Source of the DNA: Methylobacterium soli
GTDB lineage: Bacteria > Pseudomonadota > Alphaproteobacteria > Rhizobiales > Beijerinckiaceae
Length of the DNA: 64,000 bases
Direction of reading: 5' to 3'
NCBI RefSeq assembly: GCF_008806385.1
Contig: NZ_VZZK01000003.1
Coordinates: 181,222 to 245,221, forward strand
The notes under the pieces are model-generated. The model was not told the DNA's origin and ran no database searches. It saw only the letters and a program-made list of their open reading frames with translations. Below, one piece after another: positions 56,629 to 64,000 of this stretch (positions are counted from its first letter, which is position 1; each line of letters begins with the position of its first letter). The translations under genes and the position numbers were made by a program.

Positions 56629-56666
56629 CCGGGCGCCCGATCCCCTCGGGCGCCCGGTTTCCGTTT
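56629..56666 (+). terminator. rho-independent terminator of the porin gene
   Basis: CCGGGCGCCCGA (56629-56640) and TCGGGCGCCCGG (56646-56657) form a perfect 12-bp stem with a 5-nt loop, followed by TTTCCGTTT. It lies 15 nt after the porin stop. Confidence 0.88.
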
Positions 56667-56925
56667 GGGCGGGCCTGATCGCGCCCGCTCCGGATTGCGC
56701 CGGCGATCGGCCGCGCGTCCCCGCGCAGGCCCCGAATTCCCCGGCCCGGCCACGCGCGCTCTTCCTGACAATTCGTGCCGGCTCTCCACGCGCTTGCGTT
56801 TTTTCCTGTGCGCAGGCCGCGGAAGAATGTTCTATTCCGGCATCAAGGTTGCACAGGCCCTGTCCGCTGCTACGCTTGACCGTCGCGCAGGAACGCCGCG
56901 CCCTTTGCGGCGGATCGTCATTCAC

Positions 56926-57870
56926 ATGAGGCTGTTGATGCATCCGACACACCACCGCTCCCGCGGCACCGTCGCCGCCCTCGTCCTTGGCCTCTCGGCC
57001 ATCCTGGCGAGCGGCCCTGCGGGTGCGGAGGAACTCACCGGAACCTTGAAGAAGATCAAGGATTCGGGCGCGATCACGATCGGGTACCGCGACAGCTCGG
57101 TGCCCTTCTCGTATCTCGACGGCGACCAGAAGCCGGTCGGCTACGCCTACGAGATCTGCCGCAAGATCGCCGATGGCGTGAAGGCGAACCTCAAGATGGA
57201 CAAGCTCGAGGTGAAGCTGAACCCGGTCACCTCCGCGACGCGCATCCCGCTGATCGCCAACGGCACGATCGACCTCGAATGCGGCTCGACCACGAACAAC
57301 GCCGACCGCCAGAAACAGGCCGCCTTCACCAACACGCACTTCCTCACCGCCACCCGCTACGTGTCGAAGAAGGACAAGAAACTCGACAAGATCGAGGATC
57401 TGAAGGGCCGCACCGTGGTCTCGACCTCGGGCACTACCAATATCCGCCAGATCAACGAGGCGAACACGGAGCGCAAGCTCGGGCTCACCATCCTGCCGGC
57501 CAAGGACCATGCCGAGGCCTTCCTGATGGTCGAGACCGGCCGCGCCGACGCCTTCGTGATGGACGACGTGCTGCTCGCCTCGCTGATGGCCGGCTCGAAG
57601 ACCCCCGATGCCTACGCGATCTCCACCGAGGCGCTCTCCAAGCCCGAGCCCTACGGCATCATGCTGCGCAAGGACGACGCGCCCTTCAAGGCCGTGGTCG
57701 ATGCGGCGACCGCCAAGCTCTACGAGAGCCCCGAGGGCAAGGCCCTCTACGAGAAGTGGTTCACGCAGCCGATCCCGCCGCGCGGCATCAACCTGAAGCT
57801 GCCGATGAGCGAGGCGATGCAGAAGCAATTCGCCCATCCGAGCGACAGCGCCGATCCGGCCGCTTACTGA
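56926..57870 (+). CDS. gltI: glutamate/aspartate ABC transporter binding protein
   Basis: A 314-residue periplasmic solute-binding protein for acidic amino acids. A signal peptide (about 15-35, ending GAEEL) precedes SGAITIGYRDSSVPFSYL and IANGTIDLECGSTTNNADR. Length and motifs match GltI. ATG 56926; a second ATG at 56938 is possible. It is 3 nt upstream of the permease gene and forms a complete GltIJKL-type operon. Specificity for Glu/Asp is inferred from family and setting. Confidence 0.9.
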   Translation: MRLLMHPTHHRSRGTVAALVLGLSAILASGPAGAEELTGTLKKIKDSGAITIGYRDSSVPFSYLDGDQKPVGYAYEICRKIADGVKANLKMDKLEVKLNPVTSATRIPLIANGTIDLECGSTTNNADRQKQAAFTNTHFLTATRYVSKKDKKLDKIEDLKGRTVVSTSGTTNIRQINEANTERKLGLTILPAKDHAEAFLMVETGRADAFVMDDVLLASLMAGSKTPDAYAISTEALSKPEPYGIMLRKDDAPFKAVVDAATAKLYESPEGKALYEKWFTQPIPPRGINLKLPMSEAMQKQFAHPSDSADPAAY

Positions 57871-57873
57871 TCC

Positions 57874-58596
57874 ATGAACTACAACTGGAACTGGAGCATC
57901 TTCCTTGAGCCCTCGCCCGAGGGCACCGGCACCTATGCCGACATGCTGCTCTCGGGCCTGAGCTGGACGATCGCGACCGCGCTCTCCTCGTGGATCATCG
58001 CGTTCTTCCTCGGCTCCTTCGTCGGCGTGCTGCGCACCCTGCCCTCTCCGGGCGCGCAGCGGATCGGAACGGCCTATGTCGAGCTGTTCCGGAACGTGCC
58101 GCTCCTGGTGCAGATGTTCCTGTGGTACTTCGTGCTGCCGGAGGTGCTTCCCGCCTCCGTCGGCGCGTGGTTGAAGCAGCTCCCCAACGCGCCGTTCTAC
58201 ACGGCGGTGGTGTGCCTCGGCTTCTTCACCGCCTCGCGCGTCGCCGAGCAGGTGCGCGCGGGGATCCAGTCCCTGCCGCGGGGGCAGCGCATGGCCGGCA
58301 CCGCGATGGGCCTGACGGTGGCGCAGACCTACCGTTACGTGCTGCTGCCCAACGCCTACCGGATCATCCTGCCGCCGCTGACCTCCGAGTTCCTGAACAA
58401 CCTCAAGAACACGTCGGTGGCGCTGACGATCGGCCTGCTCGAGCTCACCGCCCGGGCCCGCTCGATGCAGGAATTCTCGTTCCAGGTCTTCGAGGCCTTC
58501 ACGGCGGCGACGATCCTGTACGTCCTCATCAACCTCGTCGTGATCACGGCCGCGTCCTTCCTGGAGCGGGGCGTCGCGGTGCCGGGAACGCGCTGA
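57874..58596 (+). CDS. gltJ: glutamate/aspartate ABC transporter permease
   Basis: A 240-residue inner-membrane permease of the HisMQ/GltJ class with about five membrane helices. The N-terminus NYNWNWSIFLEPSPEGTGTY and the EAA loop (RAGIQSLPRGQRMAGTAMGLT) are typical of GltJ. It starts 3 nt after the binding-protein gene and overlaps gltK by 1 nt (TGATG). It forms the channel with GltK. Confidence 0.92.
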   Translation: MNYNWNWSIFLEPSPEGTGTYADMLLSGLSWTIATALSSWIIAFFLGSFVGVLRTLPSPGAQRIGTAYVELFRNVPLLVQMFLWYFVLPEVLPASVGAWLKQLPNAPFYTAVVCLGFFTASRVAEQVRAGIQSLPRGQRMAGTAMGLTVAQTYRYVLLPNAYRIILPPLTSEFLNNLKNTSVALTIGLLELTARARSMQEFSFQVFEAFTAATILYVLINLVVITAASFLERGVAVPGTR

Positions 58597-59288
58597 TGTT
58601 CTCCAATTTCGACTTCAGCGTCATCACCACCTCCCTGCCCTACCTGTTCGGGCAGGGCATGGTCTTCACCGTGACGCTGACGGCGCTCGCCGCCAGCATG
58701 GGCGTCGTGCTCGGCACCCTGCTCGCCATGATGCGGCTCTCTGGGCTGCCGGGGCTGAAGCACTTCGCCAAGGTCTATGTCGAGCTCATGCGCTCGCTGC
58801 CCCTCGTGCTGGTGATCTTCTGGTTCTACTTCCTGGTCCCGTATATCGGAGCCTGGGTGACGGGCGCGCCGAACCCGATCCAGGTCGGGGCCTTCTCGTC
58901 GGCGCTGATCACCTTCACGCTGTTCGAGGCCGCCTATTTCTCGGAGATCATGCGGGCGGGCATCCAGTCGATCTCGAAGGGGCAGACCGGCGCCGCCAAC
59001 GCGCTCGGCATGACCTACTGGCAGACCATGGCCAACGTCATCCTGCCCCAGGCCTTCCGCAACATGCTGCCGCTGCTGCTGACGCAGACGATCGTGCTCT
59101 TCCAGGACACCTCCCTGGTCTACGTGCTCTCGCTCACCGACTTCCTGGGCGCCGCCTCGAAGGTCGCCCAGCGCGACGGACGCCTCGTCGAGATGTACCT
59201 GTTCGCGGCGGTGGTCTACTTTGCCGTGTGCTTCACGGCTTCCTTCCTGGTGCGGCGCCTGCAGCGCCGCGTCGCCATCATCCGCTGA
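58596..59288 (+). CDS. gltK: glutamate/aspartate ABC transporter permease
   Basis: A 230-residue permease, partner of GltJ. It has about five helices and an EAA loop ([21 protein letters not shown]). [27 protein letters not shown] is typical of GltK. The ATG overlaps the gltJ stop (TGATG). Both permeases are complete. Confidence 0.92.
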   Translation: MFSNFDFSVITTSLPYLFGQGMVFTVTLTALAASMGVVLGTLLAMMRLSGLPGLKHFAKVYVELMRSLPLVLVIFWFYFLVPYIGAWVTGAPNPIQVGAFSSALITFTLFEAAYFSEIMRAGIQSISKGQTGAANALGMTYWQTMANVILPQAFRNMLPLLLTQTIVLFQDTSLVYVLSLTDFLGAASKVAQRDGRLVEMYLFAAVVYFAVCFTASFLVRRLQRRVAIIR

Positions 59289-59310
59289 CGCACCCCGCGA
59301 GGACCGCGCC

Positions 59311-60171
59311 ATGACCTCATCGCCGATGCCCGGCCCGACCTCCGCCGAGCCCGCCGTTCCGGGAGCCCGCGCCCCCGCCGATTCCGGGCTGCAATCCGGC
59401 CGGCTGGTCGAGCCGAAGGCGGGGGGCGCCCCCGGGATCCCGATGATCGCCATCGACGCCGTCAGCAAGTGGTACGGCGACTTCCAGGTGCTGACGAATT
59501 GCACCACCGCCATCGTCAAGGGCGAGGTCGTGGTGGTCTGCGGCCCCTCGGGCTCGGGCAAGTCGACCCTGATCAAGTGCGTCAACGCGCTGGAGCCCTT
59601 CCAGAAGGGCCAGATCACCGTTGACGGCACCAAGGTGATGGACAAGGCCACCAACCTGCCCAAGCTCCGCTCGCGGGTCGGCATGGTGTTCCAGCATTTC
59701 GAATTGTTCCCGCACCTTTCCATCACCGAGAACCTGACGCTCGCCCAGCGCAAGGTGCTGAAGCGCCCGGCCGAGGAGGCGAAGAAGCGCGGCCTCGACC
59801 TGCTCGCCCGGGTCGGCCTCTCGGCTCATGCCAGCAAGTATCCGGGCCAGCTCTCGGGCGGCCAGCAGCAGCGCGTCGCCATCGCGCGCGCGCTCGCCAT
59901 GGATCCGATCGTGATGCTGTTCGACGAGCCGACCTCGGCGCTGGACCCGGAAATGGTCGGCGAGGTGCTCGACGTGATGGTGGAGCTTGCCCGCGACGGC
60001 ATGACCATGATGGTGGTGACCCACGAGATGGGCTTCGCCCGCAAGGTCGCCGACCGGGTGATCTTCATGGATCGCGGCGAGATCGTCGAGGACGCCACGA
60101 AGGACGATTTCTTCGGCAAGCCGCGCTCCGAGCGGGCGCAGCAATTCCTCTCCAAGATCCTGCAGCATTAG
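59311..60171 (+). CDS. gltL: glutamate/aspartate ABC transporter ATP-binding protein
   Basis: A 286-residue ABC ATPase. Walker A is [10 protein letters not shown] (about 77-86), the Q-loop is FQHFELFPH, the signature is LSGGQQQR, Walker B is [13 protein letters not shown], and the H-loop is THEMGFARK. An N-terminal Pro/Ala-rich extension of about 40 residues precedes the usual start ([12 protein letters not shown] at 59443), and could be an annotation artefact if translation begins there. It is last in the gltIJKL operon. Confidence 0.92.
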   Translation: MTSSPMPGPTSAEPAVPGARAPADSGLQSGRLVEPKAGGAPGIPMIAIDAVSKWYGDFQVLTNCTTAIVKGEVVVVCGPSGSGKSTLIKCVNALEPFQKGQITVDGTKVMDKATNLPKLRSRVGMVFQHFELFPHLSITENLTLAQRKVLKRPAEEAKKRGLDLLARVGLSAHASKYPGQLSGGQQQRVAIARALAMDPIVMLFDEPTSALDPEMVGEVLDVMVELARDGMTMMVVTHEMGFARKVADRVIFMDRGEIVEDATKDDFFGKPRSERAQQFLSKILQH

Positions 60172-60180
60172 AGCAGCCGC

Positions 60181-60780
60181 TCACCCGGCGCGGGTGATCT
60201 CGTAGGCGATCGGCTTGAAGCTGCCGTTGTTGGATTGCAGGGCCGAGCAGGCGGTGAGGCCGATCACGAGGTCGGTCTCGGCCTCGAAGGTGATCCGGTC
60301 GCCGGCCCGGCTGAGGGGCGGCTCGACGCTGAGCGCCCCGGTCTCCCCGTTCACGGTCACGTTCATGAAGACGTTGAAGGCCACCGGGATCCGGTCGGGC
60401 CCGATCCCGTAAGGTTCGAGCGCCGCCGCGAGATTGCCGAAGCAGCCGCGATGCGGCTGCGCGTCGCCGTAGATGATCCGGAAGGTGTCGGCCGAGCACG
60501 GCGTCAGCAGGAAATCGTGGCGTCCCACCGTGTCCTCGACGATGCGCAGGAGCACGTTCGAGCGGTTGGAGTAGATCGGATCGCCGGTCGTCAGGTAGAT
60601 GCGGCTCGCGTAGTCGAGGGTGCGGCCCGACGAGATCACCTCGTCGAGATCCGCCCGCGCGAAGGCGAGGAGATCCGCCACCTGCTCGCCGCAGGGGTCG
60701 ATCACGGTGAGCCGGTCGCCCTTGTCGAGGGTGAAGGCCGTGCCGGAGCGCGGCGGGATCTCGTGACGCGTCGCGCTCAT
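60181..60780 (-). CDS. urea carboxylase-associated (DUF1989) family protein
   Basis: A 199-residue protein of the DUF1989 family found near urea carboxylase, amino acid and amidohydrolase genes. It has GDRLTVIDPCGEQVADLLAF and HDFLLTPCSADTFRIIYG, which include conserved Cys and His residues that may bind a metal. CFGNLAAALEPYGI and VAFNVFMNVTV follow. It overlaps the YqcI-like gene (ATGA) and is convergent with gltL. It probably acts in nitrogen metabolism. Confidence 0.85.
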   Translation of the reverse strand: MSATRHEIPPRSGTAFTLDKGDRLTVIDPCGEQVADLLAFARADLDEVISSGRTLDYASRIYLTTGDPIYSNRSNVLLRIVEDTVGRHDFLLTPCSADTFRIIYGDAQPHRGCFGNLAAALEPYGIGPDRIPVAFNVFMNVTVNGETGALSVEPPLSRAGDRITFEAETDLVIGLTACSALQSNNGSFKPIAYEITRAG

Positions 60781-61457
60781 GCCTGACGACCCTGGAACGG
60801 GCAGACCCAGTCCTGCCCCACCGCCCGGCCGCTATATTGGCGCGCTTCCGAGGATTCGCCGTGGCGGGCCAGCATGGGGTTGCGCGAGCCGGCGAACGCT
60901 TCGTCGCGGGTCAGGATGGAATCGCGCAGCTTCTCATAGCGGCCCTCGGCGCGAAGCTGCTCGAACTGCGCGTGGAGGTTGAACACCAGCACCGGATGGT
61001 CGAAGCGCCGCGCCAGCCGGCTCGCCCGCGGATGCAGGCCGACGATGAAGAAGCCCTCGCCGCCGAAGCTGAGGGAGAAATGCGGGTTGTCCGGATCCTC
61101 GGCCACCCGCGGGTCGTAGCGCTGTCCCAGGAAGCTGTCCTTGTCCGAGAGCGATTGCGCGCGAGCCCAGAGATGGCGCTCGAACGCCTCCTCGTCGAGG
61201 TCGTCCGGCCCCTCGAACACCACCGCGAAGCTCTGGAACAGGTCGGGGCGCTTCCGGTAGCGCCAGATGAAGGCGAGGAGCGCGGGGTAGAGCCGCGTGT
61301 CGTCCCAGCCCGAGGCGATGTCGCGGGCCACCACGATGCGCATCTGCCCCTTCGACAGGGCCGATTTCGCGCCGACGCAGGGAAACGGGGGGTTGCGGAT
61401 GAAATCCTTGAACTTGAGGGCGAGCGGATGCTCGCTGTCGTTCCTCGGGATCAGCAT
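60777..61457 (-). CDS. YqcI/YcgG-family protein
   Basis: A 226-residue cytoplasmic protein of the YqcI/YcgG family (FKDFIRNPPFPCVGAKSAL, FEGPDDLDEEAFERHLW, FSLSFGGEGFFIVGLHP). The family is often linked to modification of guanidino compounds and can be heme-binding; this is from general knowledge and not shown here. Start ATG 61457 follows a GAGG site; a longer frame to 61559 is not supported. It forms a two-gene operon with the DUF1989 protein. Confidence 0.83.
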   Translation of the reverse strand: MLIPRNDSEHPLALKFKDFIRNPPFPCVGAKSALSKGQMRIVVARDIASGWDDTRLYPALLAFIWRYRKRPDLFQSFAVVFEGPDDLDEEAFERHLWARAQSLSDKDSFLGQRYDPRVAEDPDNPHFSLSFGGEGFFIVGLHPRASRLARRFDHPVLVFNLHAQFEQLRAEGRYEKLRDSILTRDEAFAGSRNPMLARHGESSEARQYSGRAVGQDWVCPFQGRQA

Positions 61458-61681
61458 AGAGCCTCGGTACTGGCACGCAGAGACGGAATCCGGCGGGGCG
61501 ACCGCCGAACCGGGCGCCAATTGTCGTCCGGGTGGGCAGCCTGCGCGCCCGGAAGGCAATCAGCGGTGGCAAACCGGGAGCCGAAGGACAAGTTCCGCCC
61601 TTGCGGCAATGCTGCCGAGTCATCCCCAGGCAATTCCCCGCGCAAACGCAGCGCGCAGAGCCGGCGCCCGCCGGGTGCCGG

Positions 61682-62440
61682 TTACGGTGGCGCGCGGTGC
61701 AGCGCCTCCGCCTCCGGCGTGAAGCGCCCGTCCGGTCCCTGCAGCACGAGCGGCGGCAGGAGCGCGAGCGCCGCGCGGCTGCCCTTCCGGGCGGTGACGA
61801 GGATCCGGATCGCCGGACGCTCGGTCCGGGCATGAACCGGCCGGACCCGGATCGCGCCGAATCGTCCGCGCAGGGCGTCGAGGCAGGCCGGGAGCGCGTC
61901 GGCCCGGTGGATCATCCCGAAGGCGCCCCCGGGCCGCAGCAGGTCCGTGCAGGTGCGGATCCAGGCATCGAGCCCAGCCTCCGCGAAGGTGTGCGCGCCG
62001 GCCCTGGCCGGGACCGGCGAGGGCCGGTCCCGGCTGGCGTCGAAGAAGGGCGGGTTCGTCACGACCAAATCCGCGAGGTTCGGCACCAAGCCGGCCGCGC
62101 GCCGCGCCGCGCCGGGCGCCAGGACGTCGGCGGGGATGACCCGGGCGCGGTCGCCGAGGCCGTTCTCGCCAATGTTGCGCAGGGCGAGTGCCACGAGGTC
62201 GGGCTCGCGCTCGACGAGCACCACCTCGGCGCCGGGATTCAGGCGGGCGATGCCGAGGCCAACCGCGCCGGTGGAGGCGCCGACATCGCAGGCGCGCGCG
62301 CCCGACGGCACGGGCAGGAGATGGGCGAGCAGGGCCGCATCCGTCCCGGCCCGGTGCGCGCCGCGGGGCGGCTGGTGCAGCCGCAGGGCGCCCCCCAGGA
62401 ACGCGTCGGGATCAAGACCGGGGCTCATCGCGCAATTCAT
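61682..62440 (-). CDS. TrmN6-like tRNA adenine-N6 methyltransferase
   Basis: A 252-residue SAM methyltransferase. The SAM-binding motif is ACDVGASTGAVGLGIARL and the catalytic amino-methylating motif is NPPFF, typical of N6-adenine enzymes such as TrmN6 (tRNA1(Val) m6A37). The AGTDAALLAHLLP segment near the N-terminus also fits. The start is uncertain: ATG 62440 or ATG 62428, both overlapping the DUF2007 gene. Confidence 0.82.
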   Translation of the reverse strand: MNCAMSPGLDPDAFLGGALRLHQPPRGAHRAGTDAALLAHLLPVPSGARACDVGASTGAVGLGIARLNPGAEVVLVEREPDLVALALRNIGENGLGDRARVIPADVLAPGAARRAAGLVPNLADLVVTNPPFFDASRDRPSPVPARAGAHTFAEAGLDAWIRTCTDLLRPGGAFGMIHRADALPACLDALRGRFGAIRVRPVHARTERPAIRILVTARKGSRAALALLPPLVLQGPDGRFTPEAEALHRAPP

Positions 62441-62645
62441 GGGCGAGGCCCGCATCGCCGAGGAGGCGCCGCGCCTGCCGGGCATGGTCGTTCGGCACCA
62501 GGAGACGGCGCGGGAAGGCCCCGATGGAGCCCTCAATCAGGCTCATGTGGTCGTCGGCCACCAGCACCGGGATCTCGGCCCCTTCGAGCAGCGAGCGGGC
62601 GAAGCCGATGAGCACGATGTCGTTGGTACGGATCAACTCGATCAT
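62412..62645 (-). CDS. DUF2007 domain protein
   Basis: A 77-residue protein of the DUF2007 (putative signal-transducing) family: MIELIRTNDIVLIGFARSLL, then AEIPVLVADDHMS and RRLLVPNDHARQARRLL. ATG 62645 is chosen for a GAGGCGA site upstream. It is co-transcribed with the TrmN6-like gene and divergent from the polyprenyl synthase, as in many alphaproteobacteria. Its function is unknown. Confidence 0.85.
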   Translation of the reverse strand: MIELIRTNDIVLIGFARSLLEGAEIPVLVADDHMSLIEGSIGAFPRRLLVPNDHARQARRLLGDAGLAHELRDEPRS

Positions 62646-62822
62646 CGGGGAATCGCCTCGATTGGCTGGGCGCGAGGGGCATGCGCATTCGCCGCGTACA
62701 GCTTTGGGCGCCGGCGCGCCATATGTGCCGTCACGTCGCGCGTGTTGCAGCGTCACCGAGCCCGTGCGAAGGGGTGCCGCACGATTTCGTCGTCAAGCAA
62801 ACTGGTCTGGAGGCATCGGACC

Positions 62823-63845
62823 TTGGGTGTCGTCGTTTCCCTCGATGAGGGCCGCTCCGATCCGGAGGCGAGCCTGTCAGACCTTGTCGCCCTCGTGGCG
62901 GGTGGCATGGATCGCGTCAACGCGATGATCCTGTCGCGGACCGGCTCGGACGTCGCGATGATCCCGGAGGTGGCCAACCACCTGATCGCGTCCGGGGGCA
63001 AGCGCCTGCGGCCGATCCTGACATTGGCGACCGCCGATCTCTGCGCCTATTCGGGCGGAGAGGGTGCGGTGAAGCTCGCGGCCAGCGTCGAGTTCATGCA
63101 CACCGCGACCCTCCTGCACGACGACGTGGTGGATGAGAGCGACATGCGCCGGGGGCGCGTGGCCGCGCGCATCAACTGGGGCAACCAGGCGAGCGTCCTG
63201 GTCGGCGATTTCCTGCTCGGCCAGGCCTTCCGGATGATGGTCGAGGTCGGCAGCCTGCGCGCCCTCGACATCCTCTCGGCCGCCGCCACCGTGATCGCGG
63301 AGGGCGAGGTGATGCAGCTCACCGCCGCGAAGAACACCGAGACCAGCGAGGACGAGTACCTCGCGGTGATCCGCGCGAAGACGGCCGAGCTGTTCGCGGC
63401 GGCCTGCGAGGTCGGGCCGGTCCTGGCCGAGCGTCCCCGCGCCGAGCAGGCGGCCTGCCGCTCCTACGGCATGAATCTCGGCATCGCCTTCCAGCTCATC
63501 GACGACGTGCTCGATTACGGCGGCACCAGCGCGAGCCTCGGCAAGAATGTCGGCGACGATTTCCGCGAGGGCAAGATCACCCTGCCGATCGTCCTCTCGT
63601 TCCGGCGCGGCAGCGACGAGGAGCGGGCCTTCTGGCGCCGCACCCTGGAGCAGGGCGATGTCCGCGAGGGCGACCTCGAGACCGCCCGCGCGATCCTGAA
63701 GCGCCACCGGGCCCTCGAGGACACGGTGGAGCGCGCCCGTCACTACGGCGCCATGGCGCGGGACGCGCTGGCGCTGTTCCCGAACGGGCGGATGAAGTCC
63801 GCTCTGCTGCAGGTCGTGGATTTCTGCATCGCCCGGGCGCACTGA
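62823..63845 (+). CDS. all-trans polyprenyl diphosphate synthase
   Basis: A 340-residue long-chain prenyl transferase that adds isopentenyl units to an allylic diphosphate, likely making the ubiquinone side chain (octaprenyl/decaprenyl class). It has both Asp-rich motifs, LLHDDVVDESD (about residues 97-107) and LIDDVLDYGG, plus GGKRLRPIL for substrate binding. TTG 62823 is the only fitting start with GGAGG upstream. Chain length cannot be read off the sequence. Confidence 0.9.
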   Translation: MGVVVSLDEGRSDPEASLSDLVALVAGGMDRVNAMILSRTGSDVAMIPEVANHLIASGGKRLRPILTLATADLCAYSGGEGAVKLAASVEFMHTATLLHDDVVDESDMRRGRVAARINWGNQASVLVGDFLLGQAFRMMVEVGSLRALDILSAAATVIAEGEVMQLTAAKNTETSEDEYLAVIRAKTAELFAAACEVGPVLAERPRAEQAACRSYGMNLGIAFQLIDDVLDYGGTSASLGKNVGDDFREGKITLPIVLSFRRGSDEERAFWRRTLEQGDVREGDLETARAILKRHRALEDTVERARHYGAMARDALALFPNGRMKSALLQVVDFCIARAH

Positions 63846-63936
63846 GCGCCCGCACGGGTGCACTGAGGGCCGCGCCCGATCGCGTTGCAACGGGCTGGAA
63901 AATCGGCAGCCCCGGTCCGGTTCGGCGCGACGGCCC

Positions 63937-63958
63937 CCCTCTCCCGTGCGGGAGAGGG
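63937..63958. repeat. palindromic repeat (REP-like) near window end
   Basis: CCCTCTCCCG (63937-63946) and CGGGAGAGGG (63949-63958) form a 10-bp perfect inverted repeat with a 2-nt centre. TTGGGGTGAGGGGTGCG follows. At 63992-64000 CGCACCCCT is the reverse complement of AGGGGTGCG (63967-63975), so a second, inverted copy seems to begin at the window edge. This form is widespread between genes in alphaproteobacteria. Confidence 0.7.
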
Positions 63959-64000
63959 TTGGGGTGAGGGGTGCGCGTTGTCCGGAGAAGTCGCACCCCT

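Overview
The window is a high-GC chromosomal segment of an alphaproteobacterium. It most resembles Methylobacteriaceae (Methylobacterium-like); this is inferred from gene content and was not checked against a database. The pointers are a periplasmic membrane-bound formate dehydrogenase with its TorD/TAT/DUF3305/DUF3306 accessory set, a tungstate ABC importer beside several MoeA genes, a Porin_2-type porin, and very long GC-driven shadow reading frames. Coding density is high, and many genes are joined by 4-nt ATGA/GTGA overlaps.

Region 1 (279-16443, + strand) is one translationally coupled operon of 15 genes. It holds two SDR sugar epimerases, a cobalamin-binding radical SAM enzyme, one GT4 glycosyltransferase, four CgeB-like glycosyltransferases, a UDP-glucuronate decarboxylase-like SDR, a myo-inositol-1-phosphate synthase, a histidine phosphatase, a sugar nucleotidyltransferase, a SAM methyltransferase, a glycosidase-like protein whose barrel halves look swapped, and a phosphoribosyltransferase-like/kinase-like fusion. 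Together they look like a pathway for an unusual, probably inositol-containing and methylated, oligosaccharide or glycolipid. This is the best candidate for an undescribed system.

Region 2 (16520-22025, - strand) is a CusBA-type copper/silver efflux operon with a FixH-like protein and a small Cys/Met-rich secreted protein. Region 3 (22453-25826) holds tRNA-Arg(ACG), selA, an OhrR-type regulator, a NUDIX hydrolase and tRNA-Thr(GGT).

Region 4 (26324-38526) is the formate dehydrogenase locus. Two small exported proteins, the gamma, beta and alpha subunits, a TAT-signal peptide protein and a TorD-like chaperone are read leftward from a good sigma70-like promoter. Upstream lie DUF3306, DUF3305, a 334-aa protein, a DUF6505-like protein and a biotin/lipoate-ligase-like protein, with a divergent multi-cluster ferredoxin. 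The catalytic subunit carries Cys, not selenocysteine. A chemoreceptor and a WD40-cytochrome c protein follow.

Region 5 (42198-50553) is a molybdenum/tungsten cofactor block: a degenerate MoeA, a MoeA fused to a periplasmic-binding-like domain, MobB, a canonical MoeA, a ModE/LysR-like regulator with the same kind of binding domain, and TupBCA. It probably supplies the formate dehydrogenase.

Region 6 (50872-60171) handles acidic amino acids or dicarboxylates: a DctA-like symporter, an orphan binding protein, an aspartate ammonia-lyase split by an in-frame amber codon, a porin with a hairpin-rich leader, and a complete GltIJKL-type ABC importer. Region 7 (60181-64000) has a DUF1989 protein, a YqcI/YcgG-like protein, a TrmN6-like methyltransferase, a DUF2007 protein, a polyprenyl diphosphate synthase and a palindromic repeat at the window edge.
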